Positions 1-4,464 of a DNA stretch of 5,439 nucleotides are shown in pieces (the first letter of the stretch is position 1; each line of letters begins with the position of its first letter). The notes under the pieces are model-generated. The model did not search any database, had not been told where the DNA came from, and was given only the letters and a program-made list of their open reading frames with translations. The position numbers and the translations under genes were made by a program. Where the stretch lies: positions 1 to 5,439 of the forward strand of contig JAQGKH010000208.1 in NCBI GenBank assembly GCA_028290225.1, in the 5' to 3' direction. The DNA is from Devosia sp. (GTDB lineage Bacteria > Pseudomonadota > Alphaproteobacteria > Rhizobiales > Devosiaceae).

Positions 1-145
1 TCAGCAGCATCAGGCGATCGCCGGCCCGATAAAGATGGTTGACCTGGCGCGTCACAGCGGAAGGAAGCCGGCGCGCCATTGGCGCTACATTATCGACCGC
101 CACGGGCTTTTGCGCCACGGCGACGGCGTTACGGCTGCGTTTCAT
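1..145 (-). CDS. Hypothetical protein, N-terminal part (runs off left edge)
   Basis: Reading from an ATG at 145-143 toward the left edge gives 48 uninterrupted codons; base 1 belongs to an incomplete codon. The peptide starts MKRSRNAVAVAQKPVAVDNV and is basic at first (KRSR, then MARRLP near residues 23-28), followed by a more structured-looking stretch, RQVNHLYRAGDRLMLL (33-48). About 70% of third codon positions are G or C, which fits a real gene; the opposite-strand frames look like shadows. I see no convincing ribosome binding site before this ATG. The frame stays open upstream, so an earlier GTG start (for example at 220) cannot be excluded. It lies downstream of the cold-shock gene on the same strand, separated by a probable terminator. 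I do not recognise the family and assign no function. Confidence 0.5.
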   Translation of the reverse strand, partial: MKRSRNAVAVAQKPVAVDNVAPMARRLPSAVTRQVNHLYRAGDRLMLL

Positions 146-221
146 CGGTACCGCAATACTTTTGATGTTGACCGACAAACGAGCACTCCGAGCCTGGGCA
201 TTGCAGATGCAAATAAGCACA

Positions 222-253
222 CACCGGGGGGCGCCAGGCGGCACACCCCGGTG
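222..253 (-). terminator. Probable terminator after the cold-shock gene
   Basis: A perfect 8-bp inverted repeat, CACCGGGG (222-229) and CCCCGGTG (246-253), encloses a 16-base loop, 15 bases past the cold-shock stop codon. On the minus strand the stem is followed by TGTGCTTATTT, which is T-rich but not a clean T-run. It probably ends cold-shock transcription before the gene at 145. The weak T-tract keeps confidence moderate. Confidence 0.4.
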
Positions 254-267
254 GTAAGCGACTAAGC

Positions 268-483
268 TTAGCTCAGCAGCGACAGATTGGCAGCCGAAAC
301 CTTGCCGTCACGGCCGGTTTCCAGTTCGTAGGAGACCTTGTCGTTCTCATACAGGCCCTGCAGGCCCGAACGCTCGACGGCCGAGATGTGGACAAACGCG
401 TCCTTGCTGCCATCTTCTGGCGAAATAAAGCCAAAACCCTTGGTGCTGTTGAAGAATTTTACGGTACCATTGATGGTTGCCAT
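268..483 (-). CDS. Cold-shock protein (CspA family, single CSD)
   Basis: This 71-residue protein is one complete cold-shock domain, an OB-fold that binds single-stranded RNA and DNA and acts as an RNA chaperone in the cytoplasm. Both nucleic-acid-binding motifs are present: RNP1 as KGFGFI (residues 15-20) and RNP2 within DAFVHIS (28-34), after the family's usual opening MATINGTVKFFN. Length is typical of single-domain Csp proteins. The ATG at 483-481 is chosen because the domain begins there and AAGGA lies about 8 bases upstream; the open frame continues upstream without Csp similarity and is leader. The gene stands alone with a leader of about 150 bases, as in cspA-type genes controlled through their 5' RNA. 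It diverges from the phnM relic and phnN. The family is certain; which paralogue it is, and whether it is cold-induced, cannot be told here. Confidence 0.96.
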   Translation of the reverse strand: MATINGTVKFFNSTKGFGFISPEDGSKDAFVHISAVERSGLQGLYENDKVSYELETGRDGKVSAANLSLLS

Positions 484-631
484 GATGAAGTCCTTGAAAG
501 CCCGAAGCAAATGCAAGCGAGCGCTCCCCTGAGCGACATGCTGCAGGGGTGGTAACGTTCGCAAGAAAGAGAAGGGAGCCAGGGCCCGGAGAACCGGAAG
601 ATCAGGCAGCCGACGATGGCTGGAAACGTGT
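484..631 (-). promoter_or_regulatory. Long 5' leader of the cold-shock gene
   Basis: About 148 bases lie between the candidate start site and the Csp ATG. The leader ends with an AAGGA ribosome binding site about 8 bases from the ATG. In cspA-type genes such long leaders fold differently at low temperature and control translation; that role here is inferred from length and position. I did not find a recognisable cold-box sequence. Confidence 0.35.
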
Positions 632-637
632 AAGCAC

Positions 638-666
638 TTTATGACAGCCAATGATGTTCAAAGCAA
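638..666 (-). promoter_or_regulatory. Candidate promoter of the cold-shock gene
   Basis: On the minus strand TTGCTT (666-661) is followed after exactly 17 bases by CATAAA (643-638), a plausible sigma-70-type -35/-10 pair. Transcription would start near 631, giving a leader of about 148 bases, the length range expected for cspA-like genes. The boxes deviate from consensus, so this is a prediction from spacing and position only. Confidence 0.4.
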
Positions 667-719
667 GGCCGATCAACATTCATCCGTTCGCGTCGACATT
701 TACCGGAAATTTTCCCCAG

Positions 720-860
720 CCCCGCGCTCTTGCGGCAATCGGCGCGGCTGATCGTGGTGAAATCGTCGTCGGCAACGGGGTCGATCTGATGCCCTTGCGC
801 ATCGAGGACGGCATCCCCATCGTCCTGGCCGCCCGGCGCGAAGGGCTCCGTATCATATGA
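720..860 (+). pseudogene. phnM: phnM remnant (C-terminal end only)
   Basis: The frame ending at the TGA at 858-860 encodes PRALAAIGAADRGEI and then a stretch ending PIVLAARREGLRII. This fits the extreme C-terminus of PhnM (alpha-D-ribose 1-methylphosphonate 5-triphosphate diphosphatase of the C-P lyase pathway), which typically reads NPARA-x-GL-x-DRGEI-x-PG-x-RADL and closes with a pattern like PVVRAVWREG-x-RV. Intact PhnM has about 380 residues; only about 46 remain. All metal-binding catalytic residues of the amidohydrolase barrel are gone. The frame is open back to 645 (first ATG 651), but those codons look non-coding in composition and overlap the predicted cold-shock promoter. The 4-base ATGA overlap with phnN is what an intact phnM-phnN pair would show. 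Best read as the scar of a deletion. A new small fusion peptide that keeps phnN translated is possible. Confidence 0.7.
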
Positions 861-1429
861 CCGGCACGTTCGTCGCGGTGGTCGGGCCGAGCGGGGCGGG
901 CAAGGACAGTTTGATCCGCTTCGCCCAGGAACACCTGGGTGACCAGATCTGCTTGGTGCGCCGGGTCGTTACCCGCAGCGCCGATGGCAATGCCGAGGAT
1001 CACGATACGCTGGACCCCGAAGGTTTTCTCGCGGCCGAAGCGCAGGGCGCCTTCGCGCTGAGCTGGGCCGCGCATGGTCTGCGCTATGGCCTGCCCATCA
1101 CGCTGGAGCGGGAACTCGACCGGGGCCGGGTGGTGGTCGCCAACCTGTCGCGCGGTGTGCTGCCCGAGCTGCTGGAGCGCTATCCCAGTGCAGTGGTGGT
1201 TTACATCCTTGCCGACGCTTCCGTCCTCGCCGAACGCTTGCTGCGCCGGGGTCGCGAAACTCCTGCCGCGGTGCAGCGCCGGCTGGGGCGCCGCGTCACC
1301 GGCGATCCGTTTCCCGCGGGCACGATCATCATCGATAACGGCGGCTCCCTTGAGGTGGCGGGCTCCCGCTTGGTTCGCGTGCTGCGCGAGCTGGCCGAGA
1401 CGGCCGCTCGAGCGCCGCAGCCCGATTAA
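857..1429 (+). CDS. phnN: Ribose 1,5-bisphosphate phosphokinase PhnN
   Basis: PhnN uses ATP to phosphorylate ribose 1,5-bisphosphate to PRPP, the last step that returns the ribose carrier of phosphonate breakdown by C-P lyase to nucleotide metabolism. The 190-residue product matches the family length. It has a Walker A P-loop GPSGAGKDS (residues 10-18), the guanylate-kinase-like RRVVTR segment (about 35-40), EDH (about 47-49), and the diagnostic GAFALSWAAHGLRYGLP segment (64-80). The ATG overlaps the phnM-remnant stop as ATGA, so translation was presumably coupled; AAGGG at 841-845 may also serve. No phnG-L genes are present, so the gene is an orphan within the window. It may still supply PRPP if the pathway is encoded elsewhere. 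No frameshift or loss of key residues is visible. A gap of 78 bases precedes the next gene. Confidence 0.93.
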   Translation: MTGTFVAVVGPSGAGKDSLIRFAQEHLGDQICLVRRVVTRSADGNAEDHDTLDPEGFLAAEAQGAFALSWAAHGLRYGLPITLERELDRGRVVVANLSRGVLPELLERYPSAVVVYILADASVLAERLLRRGRETPAAVQRRLGRRVTGDPFPAGTIIIDNGGSLEVAGSRLVRVLRELAETAARAPQPD

Positions 1430-1507
1430 GGTTACTCAGCGATGAAGATGGACCCCATACGGGGGTGAGATAGTCTGCTGCCAGGGCCGAAAACATTGGG
1501 CAGGCAG

Positions 1508-2293
1508 ATGAATTTCGCTGAAATCGGCAGACGGCAGTTCCTGGCACGCGCATCCAGAACCCTGGTGGGCGGTGCGGCCGCCGGTGTGCTGGCCGCCTGC
1601 GATGCGGATGGTCGGCGCCGCCACCGCCACAAGCCGCCCGCCGCCGATCCCGAAGAGATCTCCTGCTTCCTGCCCGGAACGCGCATTCTGGGGCCCAAGG
1701 GCCCGGTCGCCATTGAAACCCTGCGCGTTGGTGATTCCGTGATGACCTCGTCGGGCGTCCAGCGCGTCAGGTGGATCGGCCACAGCCTGCATCACCGCCA
1801 GGGTGATGATTGGCCGGTCCCCTTGCGCCCCGTCCGCATCCGCCGCTCCGCCCTGGCACACAACCTGCCCGATGCCGACCTCCTCGTGTCCCGGCAGCAC
1901 AGCTTGTTTCTCGATGGCGTGCTGATTCCCGCTGGCCAGCTGATCAATGGCACCACCATCGTTGAGGATGCCAACAGCCAGGCCACGAGCCTGCAGTTGT
2001 TCAACATCGAGCTGGACCGGCACGAGGTGATCCTCGCCAACGGGCTGCCGGTGGAAACTTTCCTGGCCAGCCGGGGGCGGGCGCATTTCGCCAATGCCGC
2101 CGAATATATCCAGCTTTATGGCCGCGATGACCGCCCGACCGAGCAATATGCGCCGGTGCTGCGCTATGGCCGTCGCCGCGATCGCGCCCTGGCCGCGGCC
2201 CGGCGCTGGCTTTCCCGCTGCGGCCTTGATCTGCGCGATCAGGTCATGCGCGCCCATGACCGCATCGCCAGCCGCGCTCCCTTGCTGGGCTGA
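1508..2293 (+). CDS. Hint (Hint_2) domain protein, predicted Tat lipoprotein
   Basis: From the ATG at 1508 this is 261 residues. The N-terminus has twin arginines (GRRQFL, residues 7-12), a hydrophobic stretch, and a lipobox LAAC ending at Cys31, so Tat export followed by lipid attachment is predicted. A short, very basic linker (RRRHRHK, 36-42) leads to the Hint domain. That domain opens with CFLPGTRI (Cys53 is the nucleophile position of hedgehog/intein domains), continues with VAIETLRVGDSV (67-78), and has the block-B-like SRQHSLFLDG with His131. The Arg-rich tail (about 185-261) is not assigned. Hint_2 proteins are common in alphaproteobacteria, and most lack a known substrate. An in-frame TTG at 1496 with AGGG nine bases upstream is an alternative start, adding four residues. 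The gene follows phnN on the same strand but shows no functional link. Domain call is firm; export mode is likely; biological role unknown. Confidence 0.85.
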   Translation: MNFAEIGRRQFLARASRTLVGGAAAGVLAACDADGRRRHRHKPPAADPEEISCFLPGTRILGPKGPVAIETLRVGDSVMTSSGVQRVRWIGHSLHHRQGDDWPVPLRPVRIRRSALAHNLPDADLLVSRQHSLFLDGVLIPAGQLINGTTIVEDANSQATSLQLFNIELDRHEVILANGLPVETFLASRGRAHFANAAEYIQLYGRDDRPTEQYAPVLRYGRRRDRALAAARRWLSRCGLDLRDQVMRAHDRIASRAPLLG

Positions 2294-2413
2294 GCGGGAA
2301 GGGCAGCGCGATCGCGACGGACGCTTTGTCCGGTGCAGCGGCAGGGCTTGCCAGCCCCGCGGCAATCGGCTAGCCAAACCGGGCAAAGTTCTGGATTTCG
2401 GTCCAGCGCGGCC

Positions 2414-2442
2414 TTGCATTGCTGCACGCCTGCCGCTAGGTC
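2414..2442 (+). promoter_or_regulatory. Candidate promoter of tRNA-Gly
   Basis: TTGCAT (2414-2419) and TAGGTC (2437-2442) are separated by exactly 17 bases, and the predicted start lies about 20 bases before the tRNA. The tRNA-Trp gene has a closely similar arrangement. The -35 box is good and the -10 box weak. The rest of 2294-2469 holds no gene I can support. Confidence 0.42.
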
Positions 2443-2469
2443 TTTGCTTCGGGTTCGCCCCCAAAACGG

Positions 2470-2543
2470 GCGGGTATAGCTCAGTGGTAGAGCAGCAGCC
2501 TTCCAAGCTGAATATGCGGGTTCGATTCCCGCTACCCGCTCCA
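2470..2543 (+). tRNA. tRNA-Gly (anticodon TCC)
   Basis: This 74-base gene folds into a standard cloverleaf. The acceptor stem GCGGGTA pairs perfectly with TACCCGC. The D arm is GCTC/GAGC, and the anticodon arm is GCAGC/GCTGA around the loop CTTCCAA (2500-2506) with a mismatched outermost pair. The T arm is GCGGG/CCCGC with loop TTCGATT. The discriminator base is T and CCA is encoded (2541-2543). The anticodon at 2502-2504 is TCC, reading GGA and GGG glycine codons. It is preceded by a candidate promoter and converges with the hupE-like gene. Confidence 0.97.
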
Positions 2544-2569
2544 GTTCTTCCCTTGCTTTTTGCCGTTGC

Positions 2570-2607
2570 GTGGCGCCCCCGCGGAGCGCCACCCTGATGG
2601 CGGGGGC
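2570..2607. terminator. Overlapping hairpins between converging tRNA-Gly and hupE
   Basis: Two strong inverted repeats share sequence: GTGGCGC (2570-2576) with GCGCCAC (2586-2592), and GCCCCCGC (2575-2582) with GCGGGGGC (2600-2607). They cannot form together. The second begins at the base right after the hupE stop codon. Neither is followed by a T-run on either strand, so factor-independent termination would be inefficient. The likely role is a shared end barrier for the two converging transcripts. Confidence 0.35.
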
Positions 2608-3195
2608 CTAGAGCCAGCCGGCCAGCAGGCCAACGCCGGCGAGCGCAAAAACACCGCCCGCAACGCGCGACACGGCATGACCGAACCGCCCCACCAGCCG
2701 CCCCACCAACATGCTGCCGCCCGCGCCCAGCAGGTGCAGCCCGGCAGTCGCCAGGGCAAACCCGGCGGCATAGCCCAGCCCATTGGCGTTGGCGGGCATT
2801 TCCGCCCCGTGGGCGTAGCCGTGAAAGACGGCGAATACGCCCACAAGGCCCATGGCCGCCGCCACCGGCATGGACCGCCCAAGCGCCGCCGAAGCGCCGA
2901 TCAGCACGCTCGACAGCGCAATGGCCAGTTCAACAAAGGGGAGCGGCGCGCCGGCAAGGCCCGCTCCAAAGCCGCCGATCATCATCGCGACAAAGGCCAG
3001 GGGCACCAGCAACAGGGCGCGGCCGCCCAGCACAAAGGCGAACACGCCAACCGCTACCATCGCCAGCACGTGGTCAAGCCCCCCGATAGGGTGCTCCAAT
3101 CCATGCAGGAAATCATGGGCGTGTTCGGGCCCGCTATGGGCAAAGGCCAGGGAGGGGAAAAGGGTGAGCAGGGCAACGGCAAGCAGCAGGCGCAT
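2608..3195 (-). CDS. hupE: HupE/UreJ family nickel/cobalt permease
   Basis: This 195-residue integral membrane protein belongs to the HupE/UreJ family, secondary transporters that bring nickel or cobalt across the inner membrane for hydrogenase, urease or cobalamin synthesis. It has a cleavable-looking signal sequence ending LAFA (residues 16-19), then a His-rich start (HSGPEHAHDFLHGLEH). The first signature is HPIGGLDH (35-42) and the second FHGYAHGAE (124-132); both carry the presumed metal ligands. About six hydrophobic helices follow the signal. The ATG at 3195 is chosen because AAAGGA sits about six bases upstream and the signal peptide begins there; the upstream open frame is not hydrophobic and looks like leader. 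No hydrogenase, urease or cobalamin gene is nearby, so the metal and the client enzyme are undetermined. It diverges from the MAPEG gene. Symbol used at family level. Confidence 0.9.
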   Translation of the reverse strand: MRLLLAVALLTLFPSLAFAHSGPEHAHDFLHGLEHPIGGLDHVLAMVAVGVFAFVLGGRALLLVPLAFVAMMIGGFGAGLAGAPLPFVELAIALSSVLIGASAALGRSMPVAAAMGLVGVFAVFHGYAHGAEMPANANGLGYAAGFALATAGLHLLGAGGSMLVGRLVGRFGHAVSRVAGGVFALAGVGLLAGWL

Positions 3196-3208
3196 GGGTA
3201 TCCTTTCG

Positions 3209-3222
3209 GGGACCGGGGTCCC
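3209..3222 (-). repeat. Inverted repeat just upstream of the hupE ribosome binding site
   Basis: GGGACC (3209-3214) and GGTCCC (3217-3222) form an interrupted palindrome with two central G residues, ending a few bases before the AAAGGA ribosome binding site. In RNA it could form a short GC-rich hairpin that affects hupE translation, or in DNA it could be an operator. It matches neither the NikR nor the RcnR operator pattern known to me. I see no cobalamin riboswitch in the leader. Confidence 0.3.
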
Positions 3223-3394
3223 TCGCATTGGTTCGCTTCCCACAGCTAGCCGTTCTCTCGCCCCATGGTTATCGGCGGCATCGGCTGGCTTGTAAATGGC
3301 GGCGCTTCCCAACCTGCCAATGTTTTTGCCAGGGGTGCGTTTAGCGGTTCTCAAGCGATGGTGCCTGCGTCACACTGCTCGTCCCCAAACAGGA

Positions 3395-3799
3395 ATGGCC
3401 CATCTCATGCTGCTGATCATCTTTCTGGTTCTGCTGCTCGTCTTCGTGCAGGCGCAACTGCCCGGCTTTCTTTTGACCAAACAGGTGGGGCCGCAGCAGC
3501 AGATGGGTGCCCGCGACGACCTGCCCGAGCCCACCCCCGAGCTCAGCCGCGCGCGTCGGGCGCTCGCCAATCTGCAGGAAAATCTGCCGGCATTTCTGAC
3601 GCTGGCGGTGCTGTCGATCGTGTTGGGGGAGCAGGGTTGGCTCACGCTGGCCGGCGGCGTGTTGTTTCTCGTGGGCCGCGTCGCTCATGTGATCTGCTAT
3701 ATGCGCGGGCTCAGCCCCTGGCGCTCGATCAGCTACATGCTGGGGCTGTTGGGAACTATCCTCGTGGCAGCGGCGCTGGTGCCCCATCTTTGGGGGTGA
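3395..3799 (+). CDS. MAPEG family membrane protein
   Basis: This 134-residue protein fits the MAPEG family (membrane-associated proteins in eicosanoid and glutathione metabolism), small four-helix proteins that trimerise in the membrane; bacterial members mostly lack a proven substrate. Helices lie near residues 4-21, 64-78, 84-103 and 112-130. The hallmark RARRALANLQENLPAF (52-67) is present, with the Arg, Asn and Glu positions linked to glutathione binding in characterised members. GRVAHVICYMRG (94-105) and RSISYMLGLLG (110-120) match the family's last two helices. The start is uncertain: the ATG at 3395 has AGGA touching it, while the ATG at 3407 puts the same AGGA twelve bases away and gives 130 residues. 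A longer in-frame ATG at 3296 adds a non-hydrophobic segment and is unlikely. The gene diverges from hupE and is followed 56 bases on by tRNA-Trp. Confidence 0.88.
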   Translation: MAHLMLLIIFLVLLLVFVQAQLPGFLLTKQVGPQQQMGARDDLPEPTPELSRARRALANLQENLPAFLTLAVLSIVLGEQGWLTLAGGVLFLVGRVAHVICYMRGLSPWRSISYMLGLLGTILVAAALVPHLWG

Positions 3800-3813
3800 G
3801 CCGTCAGAGCCTC

Positions 3814-3842
3814 TTGCACCCGGGCCGCTTTGCCATTAGTGG
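3814..3842 (+). promoter_or_regulatory. Candidate promoter of tRNA-Trp
   Basis: TTGCAC (3814-3819) and TAGTGG (3837-3842) are separated by 17 bases, with the tRNA starting 13 bases after the -10 box. The spacing and the TTGCA/TAG core match the tRNA-Gly candidate. The -10 box is far from consensus; position and parallelism are the main support. Confidence 0.38.
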
Positions 3843-3855
3843 ATAGCTCGCCTGA

Positions 3856-3931
3856 AGGGGTTTAGCTCAGTTGGTAGAGCATCGGTCTCCAAAACCGAGG
3901 GTCGTGGGTTCGAGTCCCCCAGCCCCTGCCA
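3856..3931 (+). tRNA. tRNA-Trp (anticodon CCA)
   Basis: This 76-base cloverleaf has the acceptor AGGGGTT pairing with AGCCCCT (one G-T wobble) and a D arm GCTC/GAGC. The anticodon stem TCGGT/ACCGA surrounds the loop CTCCAAA (3887-3893). The T arm is GTGGG/CCCCC (one wobble) with loop TTCGAGT. The discriminator is G, and the 3' CCA is encoded (3929-3931). The anticodon at 3889-3891 is CCA, reading UGG. A strong terminator 18 bases downstream shows it is transcribed alone; the secE-nusG genes that often follow tRNA-Trp in proteobacteria are not here. Confidence 0.97.
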
Positions 3932-3949
3932 GGCACTTCCATCCTCGCC

Positions 3950-3974
3950 AGCCCGCTGCATAAGCGGGCTTTTT
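3950..3974 (+). terminator. Intrinsic terminator of tRNA-Trp
   Basis: AGCCCGCT (3950-3957) and AGCGGGCT (3963-3970) form a perfect 8-bp GC-rich stem with the five-base loop GCATA, directly followed by a T-run (3970-3974). This is a textbook Rho-independent terminator for plus-strand transcription. On the minus strand there is no T-run, so it would be poor for the converging gene at 4004. Confidence 0.9.
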
Positions 3975-4003
3975 GCTGTCCCGTGCAGCGAGTCGCCCGA
4001 GGG

Positions 4004-4267
4004 TCACTCGCCGAATTTGGGCGTCGGATTGAACTGCGGCAGGGCATCGAGCCGCTGCTGCATCTGGTTTTGCCGCCACTCGCTCTGGAAATTGTTCCAG
4101 CGAAACTGGTTGGCCTTGGCTGCCGTATCCTGGGCCAGTTCCTGCTGGATGCAAACAATGCGGTTATTGGTTTCCTGCACGGAACGGGTGCCGGGCGGGC
4201 AAGCAGCCATGGCCGTACTGAGCGGCAGCAGCGCAAAGATCAGGGCTAAGGCCGGGCGGCGAATCAT
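4004..4267 (-). CDS. Small secreted protein of unknown function
   Basis: The 87-residue product has a clear Sec signal peptide: RR at 3-4, a hydrophobic core at 6-16, and AMA-A around 19-22, with cleavage likely after residue 21 or 22. The mature part begins with CPPGT; Cys23 and Cys39 are its only cysteines and could form a disulfide in the periplasm. The remainder is rich in Gln and Asn (about 18 of 66 residues), has aromatic residues at 55-64 (F, W, F, W) and is probably helical before a Pro-containing end. The ATG at 4267 is preferred because GGAG lies eight bases upstream and the signal peptide starts there; a GTG at 4291 would add eight residues. MAAC is a poor lipobox, so a soluble protein is more likely than a lipoprotein. 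I do not recognise the family. Confidence 0.72.
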   Translation of the reverse strand: MIRRPALALIFALLPLSTAMAACPPGTRSVQETNNRIVCIQQELAQDTAAKANQFRWNNFQSEWRQNQMQQRLDALPQFNPTPKFGE

Positions 4268-4314
4268 GGGCTTGGCTCCATCAGCGTCCACAAATGCGCG
4301 GAAACCTCGATGCC

Positions 4315-4320
4315 ATTATG
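4315..4320 (-). promoter_or_regulatory. Possible -10 box of the small secreted protein gene
   Basis: CATAAT on the minus strand (4320-4315) sits about 48 bases before the ATG and is one mismatch from TATAAT. No good -35 box is found at 16-18 bases. A short inverted repeat, GGCC-ATTAC-GGCC (4323-4335), lies directly upstream where a regulator could bind. The remainder of 4336-4464 shows nothing I can support. Confidence 0.25.
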
Positions 4321-4464
4321 TAGGCCATTACGGCCAAAATAAAAGACTACGCAGCCTTGCCAGCCACACCCATCAGCCCCAGACGAGGCGAGTTGGGTGG
4401 AACCGATCTGCGCAACAGCGGGTCCCCGCTTCCATCGCCTTGGCACCAGCTTACGCGCATCCTG

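Noticed and set aside
35..265. Two overlapping plus-strand frames near the left edge
   Set aside because: They are Arg/His-rich, lack ribosome binding sites and are antisense to the more gene-like minus-strand frame at 1-145.
680..1075. 131-codon minus-strand open frame opposite the phnM remnant and phnN
   Set aside because: It overlaps the P-loop region of phnN in antisense, has no ribosome binding site and no recognisable family.
1452..1466. ACCCC/GGGGT hairpin after phnN
   Set aside because: Only five base pairs and no T-run follows; too weak for a terminator call.
2344..2357. GGGCT/AGCCC hairpin after the Hint gene
   Set aside because: Five-base-pair stem with a four-base loop and no T-run; expected by chance in GC-rich DNA.
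1436..2506. 356-codon open frame on the minus strand opposite the Hint gene
   Set aside because: It is antisense to a gene with clear Hint motifs, is low-complexity Ala/Gly/Arg-rich and runs into the tRNA-Gly; typical of a mirror frame in high-GC DNA.
2560..3249. 229-codon plus-strand open frame opposite hupE
   Set aside because: The product is Gln/His/Gly/Arg-rich with no domain and lies antisense to a well-supported HupE/UreJ protein.
3196..3394. Possible cobalamin or nickel riboswitch between hupE and the MAPEG gene
   Set aside because: No cobalamin box or comparable conserved core was found on the minus strand, and no nickel/cobalt riboswitch pattern was recognisable.
3983..4249. 88-codon plus-strand frame opposite the small secreted protein
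   Set aside because: It starts close behind a strong terminator, has no ribosome binding site or promoter, and the opposite strand has a signal peptide and GGAG site. I cannot exclude it completely, because the protein on the other strand has no known family.
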